In this document: positions 18,042 to 26,752 of the stretch, in pieces
Layout of the letters: each line of letters opens with the position of its first letter
Numbering within the stretch: the stretch's first letter is position 1
From: Microbispora sp. ZYX-F-249
Lineage (GTDB): Bacteria > Actinomycetota > Actinomycetes > Streptosporangiales > Streptosporangiaceae
Assembly (NCBI RefSeq): GCF_039649665.1
Contig: NZ_JBDJAW010000003.1
Span: forward strand, 1 to 64,000
Reading direction: 5' to 3'
DNA length: 64,000 bases
Translations under genes and position numbers: made by a program
The notes under the pieces: generated by a model
What the model was told of the DNA's origin: nothing
What the model saw: the letters and a program-made list of their open reading frames with translations, nothing else
Database searches by the model: none

Positions 18042-19571
18042 ATGCACACCGTTCGGGTGCGGCTGCGCCGCGACGCCGGCCTGTCAGAACCGGGGGGGAC
18101 GCCGGGGGCGGTCACCCTGGCCACGCCGTTCGGCCCGGCCGCGCTGCGGGGCCTGCCCGCGGGCGCGGTCGCCGCGCTGCGCGCGCTCGCGGACGGCGGC
18201 GCGAGCGAGGAGGAGCTGGCCGGGATCGTCACCGGGCACGACGGCGAGGGCGGGCTGCTGCGCTGGCACCTGCTGCTGCGCAAGCTGTCGGCCGGGGCGC
18301 TGCTGGAACGGGCCGTCCTCCTGGTGCCGCCCGGCGGGAAGGTGGTGCCGTCCGGCGGGGAGATGGTGCCGTCCGGCGGGGAGATGGTGCCGTCCGGCGA
18401 TGAGCCGGTGGCCGTGCTGCGCCCCTACGGCGGAGGTCCCCTGCGCCCGGCCGCGCCGCTCGCCGCGGACGCCCGTGTGCGCCTGTCGAGGTTCGCCGTC
18501 GCGGCGCCGGAGGACGGCAGGCTCGTGGTGCGCGCACCCCGCAGTCCCCTCGGGGTCGAGCTCGCCCCGGCCGCCGCCCCGCTGCTCGGCCTGCTCGCGG
18601 ACTGGACGACCCCGGCCGCGCTCGCCTGCCCAGGCCTGCCGGCCGAGACCACGGCGGCGGTCCTCGGACTGTTCGCCGATGCCGGGCTGCTGGTGCGGCC
18701 GACGCCGGAGGGGGAGGACCCCGAGCGCGGCGCCGCGCCGCTCGCCCAATGGTCGCCGGCCGACCTGTGGCTGCACACCCGCACCCGGGAACCACGCACG
18801 ACCGGGCGTTACGGCGGCACCTATCCCCTGAAGGGCGTGTGGGATCCGCTGCCGGTGACGCCGCCCGCCTTCCCCGGTCCCCGGATCGCGCTGGAGCCTC
18901 CGGACCTGGACGCGATCGCGAAGACCGAGCCCGGTCTCACCGAGGTGCTGGAGGGCCGCCGCTCGATCCGCGAGCACGACGCCGCCGCCCCGATCACCCG
19001 GGACCGCCTGGGCGAGCTGCTCTACCGGACGATGCGCCAGCGGCGCACGTTCACCGGTGAGGACGGCCAGGAGCTGGCCGACCGGCCCTATCCGTCCGGA
19101 GGCGCCGTCCACGAGCTGGAGGTCTACCCCCTCGTCGTCTCCTGCGAGGGCCTGGAGCCCGGCCTGTGGCACTACGCCGCCGACGCGCACGCGCTGGAAC
19201 GGGTGGCCGATCCCGGCCCGGCGACCCGGACCCTGCTCGACCGGGCCAGGTCGGCGGCCATGATGACCGAGGACCCGCAGATCCTGCTGATCATCACCGC
19301 CCGCTTCGGCCGGGTGATGTGGAAGTACGAGACCATCGCGTACTCGCTGATCCTCAAGCACGTCGGCGTGCTGTACCAGACCTTCTACCTGGTGGCCACG
19401 GCCATGGGCCTGGCGGTCTGCGGGCTCGGCGGCGGGGACGCGGCGGAGTTCGCCGCGGCCGGCGGCCTCGACCCGCACGCGGAGGGCAGCGTGGGCGAGC
19501 TCGTGCTCGGCAGCAGGCCGGGTGCCGCGGCGGGGACGCCGCCGGAGTGGCCGACGGGGGTGCCGTCGTGA
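18042..19571 (+). CDS. SagB/ThcOx-type azoline dehydrogenase
   Basis: This 509-residue protein has an N-terminal non-catalytic part and a C-terminal FMN nitroreductase domain (about 295-500). The C-terminal part shows LEGRRSIREHD (FMN phosphate site), YPSGGAVHELEVYPLV and ILKHVGVLYQTFYLVATAMGLAVCGLGGGDA. It should oxidise azolines to azoles, so a thiazole product is expected. A four-copy heptapeptide repeat (VPSGGEM type) occurs at 18324-18407 between the two parts. It starts 16 bp after the cyclodehydratase, and its stop overlaps the next GTG (GTGA). Confidence 0.9.
   Translation: MHTVRVRLRRDAGLSEPGGTPGAVTLATPFGPAALRGLPAGAVAALRALADGGASEEELAGIVTGHDGEGGLLRWHLLLRKLSAGALLERAVLLVPPGGKVVPSGGEMVPSGGEMVPSGDEPVAVLRPYGGGPLRPAAPLAADARVRLSRFAVAAPEDGRLVVRAPRSPLGVELAPAAAPLLGLLADWTTPAALACPGLPAETTAAVLGLFADAGLLVRPTPEGEDPERGAAPLAQWSPADLWLHTRTREPRTTGRYGGTYPLKGVWDPLPVTPPAFPGPRIALEPPDLDAIAKTEPGLTEVLEGRRSIREHDAAAPITRDRLGELLYRTMRQRRTFTGEDGQELADRPYPSGGAVHELEVYPLVVSCEGLEPGLWHYAADAHALERVADPGPATRTLLDRARSAAMMTEDPQILLIITARFGRVMWKYETIAYSLILKHVGVLYQTFYLVATAMGLAVCGLGGGDAAEFAAAGGLDPHAEGSVGELVLGSRPGAAAGTPPEWPTGVPS
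18324..18407 (+). repeat. 21-bp tandem repeat inside the dehydrogenase gene (4 copies)
   Basis: Four consecutive in-frame 21 bp units encode VPPGGKV, VPSGGEM, VPSGGEM and VPSGDEP. The middle two are identical at DNA level, which indicates recent slippage-type expansion in a linker. Confidence 0.85.
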
Positions 19572-20380
19572 AGTTCCGGTACAAGGCCCTGCAGCGCATG
19601 CGGGAGCCGGACGAGCTCGACTCCCCGACCCTGCTCGCCTCTCCGCGCGGCTGGATCGCCACGTTCGTCGTGCTGATCGTGGTCGTCGCCGCGGGGGCGT
19701 GGTCGTTCGTCGGCCGGTTGCCGGTCACCGTCACCGCCAAGGGGCTGCTGACCCGTCCGGCGGGCACCGCGGAGCTGCAGAGCCCCTACACCGGCACCGT
19801 GCGGACCATGATGGTGAGCCCCGGCCTGCGGGTGGTGCGCGGTCAGGCGGTCGCGGAGGTCCTGCGGGCCGACGGCACCGTGCGCACCGTGAGCAGCCCG
19901 TTCACCGGGGAGGTCGTCACCACGTCGGCGAGGGCGGGCGCGATGGTCCGCGAGGGCGACGGGCTGCTCGCGATGGAGCGGACCGACGATCCCCACGACC
20001 GCATGGTCGCGATGCTGTTCGTGCCCGGCGACCACGCGCTCGGCATCGCCCCCGGCCGTACGGTCGACCTCGCGGTCGCCGACGCCCCGCCCGGCGTGTT
20101 CGGGCTGCTGCGCGGCACGGTGACCTCGATCAGCCCCTATCCGCTGATGGCGGAGGGCGTCGCCGGCCTGGTCGGCGGGGACCTCGCGGCCCGCGGCTAC
20201 GTCACCGCGCAGCCGCCCCGCCTGGTGATCGTCGACCTCCTCCCCGACGCGGCGACCCCCTCCGGCTACTCCTGGACGACCGAGACCGGTCCCCCGGCGA
20301 AGCTGCGGTCGCAGGTCACGGTGACGGGCACGGTCACGCTCAGCAGCCAGACCCCCTTCAACCTGCTCCTCGGACGCTGA
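19568..20380 (+). CDS. HlyD-like membrane-fusion protein of the NHLM exporter
   Basis: This 270-residue protein has a cytoplasmic start (KFRYKALQRMREPDELDSP), one transmembrane helix at about residues 30-52 and then lipoyl/barrel-sandwich strands (LLTRPAGTAELQSPYTGTVRTMMVSPGLRVVRGQAVAEV). It matches the adaptor that accompanies NHLM-type peptide exporters. There is no long coiled coil, as expected for a Gram-positive form. The GTG at 19568 overlaps the dehydrogenase stop; the next gene starts 11 bp downstream with a GAAGGAG site. It links the two ABC proteins to export of the mature peptide. Confidence 0.82.
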   Translation: MKFRYKALQRMREPDELDSPTLLASPRGWIATFVVLIVVVAAGAWSFVGRLPVTVTAKGLLTRPAGTAELQSPYTGTVRTMMVSPGLRVVRGQAVAEVLRADGTVRTVSSPFTGEVVTTSARAGAMVREGDGLLAMERTDDPHDRMVAMLFVPGDHALGIAPGRTVDLAVADAPPGVFGLLRGTVTSISPYPLMAEGVAGLVGGDLAARGYVTAQPPRLVIVDLLPDAATPSGYSWTTETGPPAKLRSQVTVTGTVTLSSQTPFNLLLGR

Positions 20381-20391
20381 GAAGGAGACGG

Positions 20392-22644
20392 ATGAGCCAG
20401 GTCACGGCGCCCCGCGCCGACGCCCAGCCGCCCCGGGCCCCGCGCGGGCGCGCTCATCCCCGGAAGGGCGGCCGGCGCGGGAGCACGCCGACCGTCATCC
20501 AGATGGAGGCCGTCGAGTGCGGGGCGGCCGCCCTCGCCATGGTCCTCGGCCACTACGGCAAGTTCGTGCCGTTGGAGGAGCTGCGGGCCGCCTGCGCGGT
20601 GTCCCGCGACGGCGCGAAGGCGTCCAGTGTGATCGCCGCCGCCCGCAAGTACGGGCTGGAGGCCAAGGGCTTCCAGATGGAGCTGGACGACCTGCGTGAC
20701 GTCGTGAAACCGGCGATCATCTTCTGGGCGTTCCAGCACTTCATGGTCGTCGAGGGCATCCGTACCCGCTTCGGCAGGCAGGCGGTGGCGGTCAACGACC
20801 CCGCGAGCGGTCCCCGCCTGCTCGACTGGGACGAGTTCGACTCGGGCTTCACCGGCATCGTGCTGACCTTCGAGCCCGGGCCCGGGTTCCGGCCCGGCGG
20901 CCGCCCCACCCGGGTGGCCGAGGCGCTGCTGTCGCGTCGCCTGCCCTCCGGCCGGGCGCTGCCGCTGGTGCTGCTGGCGAGCCTGCTGCTGGTCGTGCCC
21001 GGGATCATCACGCCGGCGTTCAGCCGGGTGTTCATCGACCACATCCTCACCGGCCGCAGTCCCGGCTTCATCCTGCCGCTGCTGCTGGCGATGTCGATGA
21101 CCGCCCTGGCGATGTTCGTGCTGACCTCGGTCCAGCGGCACTACCTGCTGCGCATGGAGATACGGATGGGGCTGGTCAGCTCCGCCCGTTTCTTCCGGCA
21201 TCTGCTGCGCCTGCCGGTGGAGTTCTTCCTGCAACGCAGGCCCGCCGAGGTCGCCAGGCGGGTGTCGGCCAACGACACGGTCGCCGAGATCCTGTCCAGG
21301 GATCTGGCGGTCACCGTCGTCAACCTCGTCCTGGTGCTCTTCTACGCGGTCGTCCTGATCCGGTACGACCTGCTGCTCGGCCTCATCGGCGTGGGCATGG
21401 CGCTGCTCAACATCGTGGTCCTGCGGCAGGTGTCGAGGGCGAGGACCGACGCGGTGGCCGCCCTGCGGGCCGACCTCGGCAACCTCACCTCGGCCACCTT
21501 CAACACGCTGCAACTCGTGGAGACCGTCAAGGCCACCGGCGCCGAGCCCGGCGCGTTCCAGAGATGGGCGGGGTTCCTGGCCAAGGCCGTGACCGCCCGG
21601 CAGCGGCTGGGCGTGCCCAGCGCGGTCATCACGGTCGTGCCACCGCTGCTCGCCGGGGTCAACAGCGGGCTCATCCTGCTCGTCGGCGGTCTGCGGGTGG
21701 TGGACGGGGCGGTCAGCGTCGGCCTGCTGGTGGCCTTCCAGAGCCTGCTCGGCTCGCTGTCGCGGCCGGTCACCCAGCTCACCAACCTCGGCGGGCGCCT
21801 CCAGGACATCTCGGCCGACATCACGCGCCTGTACGACGTGGAACGCCACCCCCGCTCGCCCGTCTTCGACCGCGAGGACAGACCCCTGGGCAGCCGCCTC
21901 GACGGGTCGATCACCTTCGAGGAGGTGACGTTCGGCTACAACCCGCTGGCCAAGCCGGTGATCAAGCAGGTGTCGTTCGCGGTGGTGCCCGGCCGCCGGG
22001 TGGCGATCGTGGGGAGCTCGGGGAGCGGCAAGTCGACGATCGGCAAGCTCGCGGCGGGGCTGTACGGGCCGGCGTCGGGCCGGGTGCTGCTCGACGGGCG
22101 CGACCGCCAGGAGATCTCGCGGACCGAGCTGGCGGCCTCGATCGCGTACGTGGACCAGGACATCTCGCTGTTCGAGGGCACGGTGCGCGACAACCTCACG
22201 CTGTGGAGCGACGACGTCTCCGACGAGGTCGTCACCGCCGCGCTGCACGACGCGGCGATCTTCGACGTCATCTCCGCACGCCCCGGCGGGCTCAACAGCC
22301 GGGTGCGCGAGGGCGGGCGCAACTTCAGCGGCGGCCAGCGTCAGCGGATGGAGCTGGCCAGGGCGCTGGCCGCGCAGCCGACCCTGCTCGTCCTCGACGA
22401 GGCCACCAGCGCGCTGGACCCGGAGACCGAGCGGGTGATCGCCGACAACCTGCGCCGCCGGGGATGCGCCTGCCTGATCATCGCTCATCGGTTGTCGACC
22501 GTACGGGACGCCGACGAGATCCTCGTGCTGCACGAGGGCGAGGTGGTGGAGCGCGGCACACACGAGGACCTGGTGCGTCTCGGCGGGCACTACGCGCGGT
22601 TGATCGAGAACGCCCGGGCGGGCGGCGAGGGAGCGGACCAATGA
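20392..22644 (+). CDS. NHLM-type ABC exporter with C39 peptidase domain
   Basis: This 750-residue protein fuses a C39 leader peptidase, a six-helix exporter domain and an ATPase. The peptidase triad is intact: Cys43 (MEAVECGAAALAM), His116 (FQHFMVVEG) and Asp136 (VNDPASG). The ATPase has Walker A GSSGSGKST from Gly541, signature FSGGQRQRMELARAL and Walker B LLVLDEATSALD. It should cut the NHLP leader and export the modified core. It follows the HlyD-like gene and overlaps the second ABC gene by ATGA. An intact peptidase means that the precursor should be processed at a Gly-containing site; the candidate is AAGV. Confidence 0.93.
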   Translation: MSQVTAPRADAQPPRAPRGRAHPRKGGRRGSTPTVIQMEAVECGAAALAMVLGHYGKFVPLEELRAACAVSRDGAKASSVIAAARKYGLEAKGFQMELDDLRDVVKPAIIFWAFQHFMVVEGIRTRFGRQAVAVNDPASGPRLLDWDEFDSGFTGIVLTFEPGPGFRPGGRPTRVAEALLSRRLPSGRALPLVLLASLLLVVPGIITPAFSRVFIDHILTGRSPGFILPLLLAMSMTALAMFVLTSVQRHYLLRMEIRMGLVSSARFFRHLLRLPVEFFLQRRPAEVARRVSANDTVAEILSRDLAVTVVNLVLVLFYAVVLIRYDLLLGLIGVGMALLNIVVLRQVSRARTDAVAALRADLGNLTSATFNTLQLVETVKATGAEPGAFQRWAGFLAKAVTARQRLGVPSAVITVVPPLLAGVNSGLILLVGGLRVVDGAVSVGLLVAFQSLLGSLSRPVTQLTNLGGRLQDISADITRLYDVERHPRSPVFDREDRPLGSRLDGSITFEEVTFGYNPLAKPVIKQVSFAVVPGRRVAIVGSSGSGKSTIGKLAAGLYGPASGRVLLDGRDRQEISRTELAASIAYVDQDISLFEGTVRDNLTLWSDDVSDEVVTAALHDAAIFDVISARPGGLNSRVREGGRNFSGGQRQRMELARALAAQPTLLVLDEATSALDPETERVIADNLRRRGCACLIIAHRLSTVRDADEILVLHEGEVVERGTHEDLVRLGGHYARLIENARAGGEGADQ

Positions 22645-25616
22645 GCGTCTCGACCGTGGCGGAGTCCCCGGCGTTCTCGGCGTTCTTCACCGACGCGGCC
22701 ACGCCCGTCGACTACTCGGCCGACCGGCTGCTCGTGCTCGCCGACCTGCGCGAGGTGCTGCTGGTCGAGCGCGGCGCGGTCGACCTGTTCGCCGTACGCC
22801 TGGAGAACGGCAGGCCGGTCGGCAGGTGGAACTACCTGTGCCGGGTGCGGCAGGGCTCGTTGATGCTCGGCTCGCCCCGGGGACCCAGGCACAGCATCGT
22901 CGGGCGGCCGGTGCTCGGCACCCGCGTGTCGCGCCTGCCGCTGGCCCGGCTGGAGGGCCTGTCGGCCCGGCGCGTCCACGGCCCGTCCCAGTCGGGCAAG
23001 GTGGTCCGCGCCCTGTCCACCCGCGACTACGGCCTGGCGGTGCGCGAGTTCGTGCGGGGCCTGGATGCCGGGCTGGTGGCGCTCGCCGCGTCGATGCGCG
23101 ACACGTTGCCGCCGCGCGACTTCGTCCCGCTGGTGCCGCACGAGCCCGTCGTCGTCCGCGAGGGCGAGGCCGTCCGTTCGGTCGACGGCGTCCAGTGGAT
23201 CACCGTCGAGGACGGCGTGGTCGAGATGCCCGAGGGCGTCGCCGGCCAGCTCAGCGCGGGCGCCGAGGTCTGCGTCACCGAGCGGGACTGGCTGATGGCG
23301 CTCGGCCCGGCCCGGCTGCGCGCCCGGTCGACCCTCGACCTGCTCGGCGAGGGCGCGCTGTGGCACCGGTGGGTCGAGCACACCACCCGCTTCCTCTACA
23401 TGATCGACCGGCGGGTCGAACGCCGGAACTCCGCCGAGCTGAAGGCGCTGACGAGCCGGGCCGAGCGCGGCGGGGACGTGCTGCGATCCACCGCCCGCGG
23501 CTTCGACACGCTGGTGCGCGACACCGAGGCGCGGGTCCGCCTCGCCGACGTGGCGGGGGATTCGCCCGCACTGGCCGCCGCGCGCCTGGTGGCCTCGCAC
23601 GCCGGGTTCTCGGTGACGGCGCCCCCGCAGGGAGGGGCGCACGGCGGCCGGATCGACCCGCTTCAGGCCATCGCGCTCGCCTCCGGCGTGCGCACCCGCA
23701 GGATCCGGCTGGACGACCGCTGGTGGCGGCGGGACATCGGGCCGATGGTGGGCTACCGCGCCTCAGACGGGGCGCCGCTGGCGCTGCTGCCCATCGGGTC
23801 GCGCTACGTCATGGCCGCGCCGGGGGAGGATCGCGTCACCCCGGTCACGGCGGCGGTGTCCGGCACCCTGACCCGGCACGCCGACGTGCTGTACGAGCCG
23901 CTGCCGCCCACCGTCACCGGGGTGGGCGGGCTGCTGCGGTTCGGGCTCGCCAAGAACCGCAAGGACCTGTGGACGCTGCTCAGCCTGGGCACGCTGGTCG
24001 CCATCATCGGCCTGCTGGTGCCCGCCATGACCGGCCTCGTGCTCGGCACGTACGTGGCCAGGGCCGAGCGCGAGATGATCGTGCAGGGCGCGCTGCTGGT
24101 GATCGCGGGCTCGCTCGTGGCGGCCTCGCTGTCGGTGGTGCAGAACTTCGCCGCGCTGCGCATCGAGGGCAGGTCGTCGGCCCGCCTGCAGGCGGGCGCG
24201 TGGATGCGGCTGCTGTCGCTGCCGGCGACGTTCTTCACCAACTTCTCCACCGCCGAGCTGGGCACCACGGTCCTCGGCGTCAGCGCGGTGCAGGAGACGC
24301 TGTCCGGCGTCATGACGACGGCGGCCCTCGGCCTGTTCGCGGGCCTGGCCAACCTCGTGCTCGTGTACTTCTACGACGTGGGGCTGGCGCTGATCGCGAC
24401 GGCGCTCGTGCTGGCCGGAGTGCTCGTGTGCGCGGTCGCCGGTGGTCTCGAGGTGCGCCTGCAGCGCAGGCTCTACACCCACGAGCAGCGGCTGTCGTCA
24501 CGGGTCTTCCAGCTTCTGACGGCGGTGCCGAAGCTGCGGGTGGCGGCGGCCGAGGACCGGGCCTTCGGGGTCTGGTCGTCGGAGTTCCTCAGAGCGCGCA
24601 GCGTCGGCGTGTCCGCCCGCCGGGTGCAGAACTTCGTCACGACCTTCAACGCCGGTTTCCCGCTGGTCGCCTCGGTCGTCGTCTTCGCCGTGGTGGCCGG
24701 GCCGATGCTCGGGCAGGTGCCGGTTCCCGCGTTCCTGGCGTTCTTCGCCGCGTTCAACCTGCTGCTGGCCTCGGTGCTGCAGTTCACCGGCGCGGCGATC
24801 ACCGCGATGAACGTGGTGCCCATGCTGGAGCGGCTGCGGCCGATCCTGGCGGCCGAGCCGGAGGAGCACACGGGCAAGGCCGATCCGGGCGAGTTGTCGG
24901 GCCGGATCGAGCTGTCGCGGGTGTCGTTCCGGTACGGCGAGGACGGGCCGCTCGTCCTGGACGAGGTGGACGTGTCGATCGAGCCCGGTGAGTTCGTCGC
25001 GATCGTCGGCCCGACCGGCAGCGGCAAGTCGACGATCCTGCGGCTGCTGCTGGGCTTCGAGTCGCCGAGCTCCGGGACGGTGCTGTACGACGGCCAGGAC
25101 CTGCACGAGCTGGACATCGGCGCGGTGCGCCGCCAGTGCGGGGTGGTCCTGCAGAACAGCGCGCTGCTGGCCGGCGACATCAAGACCAACATCATCGGCA
25201 GCACCGACCACACGATCGACGACGCGTGGGACGCCGCCGGCATGGCGGGCATCGCCGACGACATCGCGAGCATGCCGATGGGCATGCACACGGTGTTGTC
25301 GGAGGGCACGAACACGCTGTCGGGCGGGCAGAGGCAGCGCATCATGATCGCGCGTGCGCTCGTCTCGCACCCCCGCATCGTGCTGTTCGACGAGGCGACC
25401 AGCGCGCTGGACAACCCCACCCAGAAGGTGGTCACGGAGAGCACCCGCCAGCTCAACGCCACCCGGATCGTGATCGCCCACCGGCTCTCGACGATCAGGG
25501 ACGCCGACAGGATCGTGGTGCTCGACCGCGGGCGCGTCGTCCAGCAGGGCAGGTACGACGAGCTGCTGGAGGACGCCGGCGGGTTGTTCGCCCGGCTGGC
25601 CCGCCGGCAGATCTGA
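22641..25616 (+). CDS. NHLM-type second ABC protein (ATP-binding/permease, no peptidase)
   Basis: This 991-residue protein has an unusual N-terminal region of about 430 residues without a peptidase triad, then about six TM helices (from about residue 450) and a C-terminal ATPase. The ATPase has Walker A GPTGSGKST from Gly790, signature LSGGQRQRIMIARAL and Walker B IVLFDEATSALD. It matches the partner ABC subunit of NHLM bacteriocin systems, which probably forms a heterodimer with the C39 exporter. It is the last gene of the plus-strand operon and is followed by a strong hairpin at 25636-25664. Confidence 0.9.
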   Translation: MSVSTVAESPAFSAFFTDAATPVDYSADRLLVLADLREVLLVERGAVDLFAVRLENGRPVGRWNYLCRVRQGSLMLGSPRGPRHSIVGRPVLGTRVSRLPLARLEGLSARRVHGPSQSGKVVRALSTRDYGLAVREFVRGLDAGLVALAASMRDTLPPRDFVPLVPHEPVVVREGEAVRSVDGVQWITVEDGVVEMPEGVAGQLSAGAEVCVTERDWLMALGPARLRARSTLDLLGEGALWHRWVEHTTRFLYMIDRRVERRNSAELKALTSRAERGGDVLRSTARGFDTLVRDTEARVRLADVAGDSPALAAARLVASHAGFSVTAPPQGGAHGGRIDPLQAIALASGVRTRRIRLDDRWWRRDIGPMVGYRASDGAPLALLPIGSRYVMAAPGEDRVTPVTAAVSGTLTRHADVLYEPLPPTVTGVGGLLRFGLAKNRKDLWTLLSLGTLVAIIGLLVPAMTGLVLGTYVARAEREMIVQGALLVIAGSLVAASLSVVQNFAALRIEGRSSARLQAGAWMRLLSLPATFFTNFSTAELGTTVLGVSAVQETLSGVMTTAALGLFAGLANLVLVYFYDVGLALIATALVLAGVLVCAVAGGLEVRLQRRLYTHEQRLSSRVFQLLTAVPKLRVAAAEDRAFGVWSSEFLRARSVGVSARRVQNFVTTFNAGFPLVASVVVFAVVAGPMLGQVPVPAFLAFFAAFNLLLASVLQFTGAAITAMNVVPMLERLRPILAAEPEEHTGKADPGELSGRIELSRVSFRYGEDGPLVLDEVDVSIEPGEFVAIVGPTGSGKSTILRLLLGFESPSSGTVLYDGQDLHELDIGAVRRQCGVVLQNSALLAGDIKTNIIGSTDHTIDDAWDAAGMAGIADDIASMPMGMHTVLSEGTNTLSGGQRQRIMIARALVSHPRIVLFDEATSALDNPTQKVVTESTRQLNATRIVIAHRLSTIRDADRIVVLDRGRVVQQGRYDELLEDAGGLFARLARRQI

Positions 25617-25635
25617 CGATCGCCAGACGTGCGCG

Positions 25636-25664
25636 CCGCCGGCGGACCCGAGGTCCGCCGGCGG
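25636..25664. terminator. Bidirectional hairpin after the exporter operon
   Basis: An 11 bp perfect stem (ccgccggcgga and tccgccggcgg) with a 7-base loop lies between the convergent ABC gene and the small membrane protein gene. No T tract follows. Confidence 0.6.
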
Positions 25665-25676
25665 TGTCCGTGTGTC

Positions 25677-25741
25677 CAGAAGCGGGGCCCAGAAGCGGGG
25701 CCCAGTAGCGAGGCTCAGTAGCGAGGCTCAGTAGCGGGGCT
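25677..25741. repeat. 13-bp tandem repeat (5 copies) at the 3' end of a small membrane gene
   Basis: Five consecutive 13 bp units of the form CAGWAGCGRGGCY run from 25677 to 25741. The last one supplies the terminal codons and stop of the small membrane protein on the minus strand. Confidence 0.9.
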
Positions 25742-25913
25742 TGCGGCTCATCGCGATGGCGACGACGAGGAACACCACGCCGAGCCCGCCGTACACGAAG
25801 GCGTGGGTGGTGGCGGGCGGCTTCACGCTGGCGTTGGCGACGGCCAGCCCGAGGCCCACGAGGGCGCTGATGTAGCAGAAGATCGCCAGGAAGATCTTCC
25901 AGAAGGGGCTCAT
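25728..25913 (-). CDS. Small two-TM membrane protein of the RiPP cluster
   Basis: This 61-residue protein has two predicted membrane helices (IFLAIFCYISALVGLGLAV and FVYGGLGVVFLVVAIAM), a short polar link and a basic tail (SRKPRY). Its ATG at 25913 overlaps the methyltransferase stop (ATGA), so the two are co-translated. The function is unknown; small membrane proteins in peptide clusters can give immunity or assist transport, but nothing here proves that. A second small 2-TM protein of similar size lies at 35422-35592. Its stop lies in a 13-bp tandem repeat. Confidence 0.75.
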   Translation of the reverse strand: MSPFWKIFLAIFCYISALVGLGLAVANASVKPPATTHAFVYGGLGVVFLVVAIAMSRKPRY

Positions 25914-26752
25914 GACGTACTCCGTTCGGATTCGGCCGGACCACCCGGTGCGGTTCCGGCGACGACGAGGCCGAGCAGCATGACCCAGGCGTCGGGGTCG
26001 GCGCGGAAACGCCGCCACCGGTCGGCCGCCAGGGCGAGCTCGGGCAGGGACAGGGCCCCGGAGGCGACCAGCGGCGCCAGCCGTTCCGGCCCCATGTGGG
26101 GGGCGAACGCCTCGGTGGGGCGGTCGTCGTTGGTGGTGGCGAACGGCCGCAGCACCACCTCGCGGAAGCCCGCGCGGCGCAGGATCCGGGTGAGCTTGCG
26201 GCCGATCAGCCGGTCGCCTCCGGCCTGGCGCTGCGCCCCGGCCATGCGGCCGTGGACGCCGGCCAGTTCCGGGTACATCGGGTCGGCCAGGCCCCACAGC
26301 ATGCTGTCCACCTCGATCACGACCAGCCGCCCGCCCGGCCGCAGCACCCGCAGGGCCTCGGCCACCACCGCCGCGGGGTCGGCCACGTGCTGCAGGACGT
26401 ACCGCAGCAGGACGGTGCCCACGACGCCGTCCGCCAGCGGCAGCCGTACGGCGTCGCAGCCCATCAGGGGGACCCGGGCGTCCGCCGCGTGCGCCAGCAG
26501 CGCGGTGTCGATGTCGGCGGCCACGATGGGCAGGTCCGGCAGCGCGGCCCGCAGCCGCCGCGTGATCGCGCCGGAGCCCGCCCCCAGCTCCAGCAGCGGC
26601 GCCGGGACGCCGACGTCGCGCAGGACCCGCAGCTCCTCGTCGAAGGAGAGCTCCGCCTGGGCCTCCAGCCGCGCCAGCTCGCCGGACAGGCCCCCGGCGG
26701 TCGTCGTGGCCGGGTCGTAGGAGCCGGCGCTCACCCCGCTCGCCCCGCTCAT
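25910..26752 (-). CDS. SAM-dependent methyltransferase, RiPP tailoring candidate
   Basis: This 280-residue class I methyltransferase shows motif I PLLELGAGSGAITRRLRAALP near residues 52-72, post-I VAADID, motif II VLLRYVLQHVADP and motif III LRPGGRLVVIEVDS. It follows the P450 with a 4 bp overlap and precedes the 2-TM gene with another, so the three form one translational unit. It may methylate the modified peptide (N-terminus, Asp/Thr carboxyl or a hydroxyl group introduced by a P450); the acceptor cannot be read from sequence. Confidence 0.85.
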   Translation of the reverse strand: MSGASGVSAGSYDPATTTAGGLSGELARLEAQAELSFDEELRVLRDVGVPAPLLELGAGSGAITRRLRAALPDLPIVAADIDTALLAHAADARVPLMGCDAVRLPLADGVVGTVLLRYVLQHVADPAAVVAEALRVLRPGGRLVVIEVDSMLWGLADPMYPELAGVHGRMAGAQRQAGGDRLIGRKLTRILRRAGFREVVLRPFATTNDDRPTEAFAPHMGPERLAPLVASGALSLPELALAADRWRRFRADPDAWVMLLGLVVAGTAPGGPAESERSTS

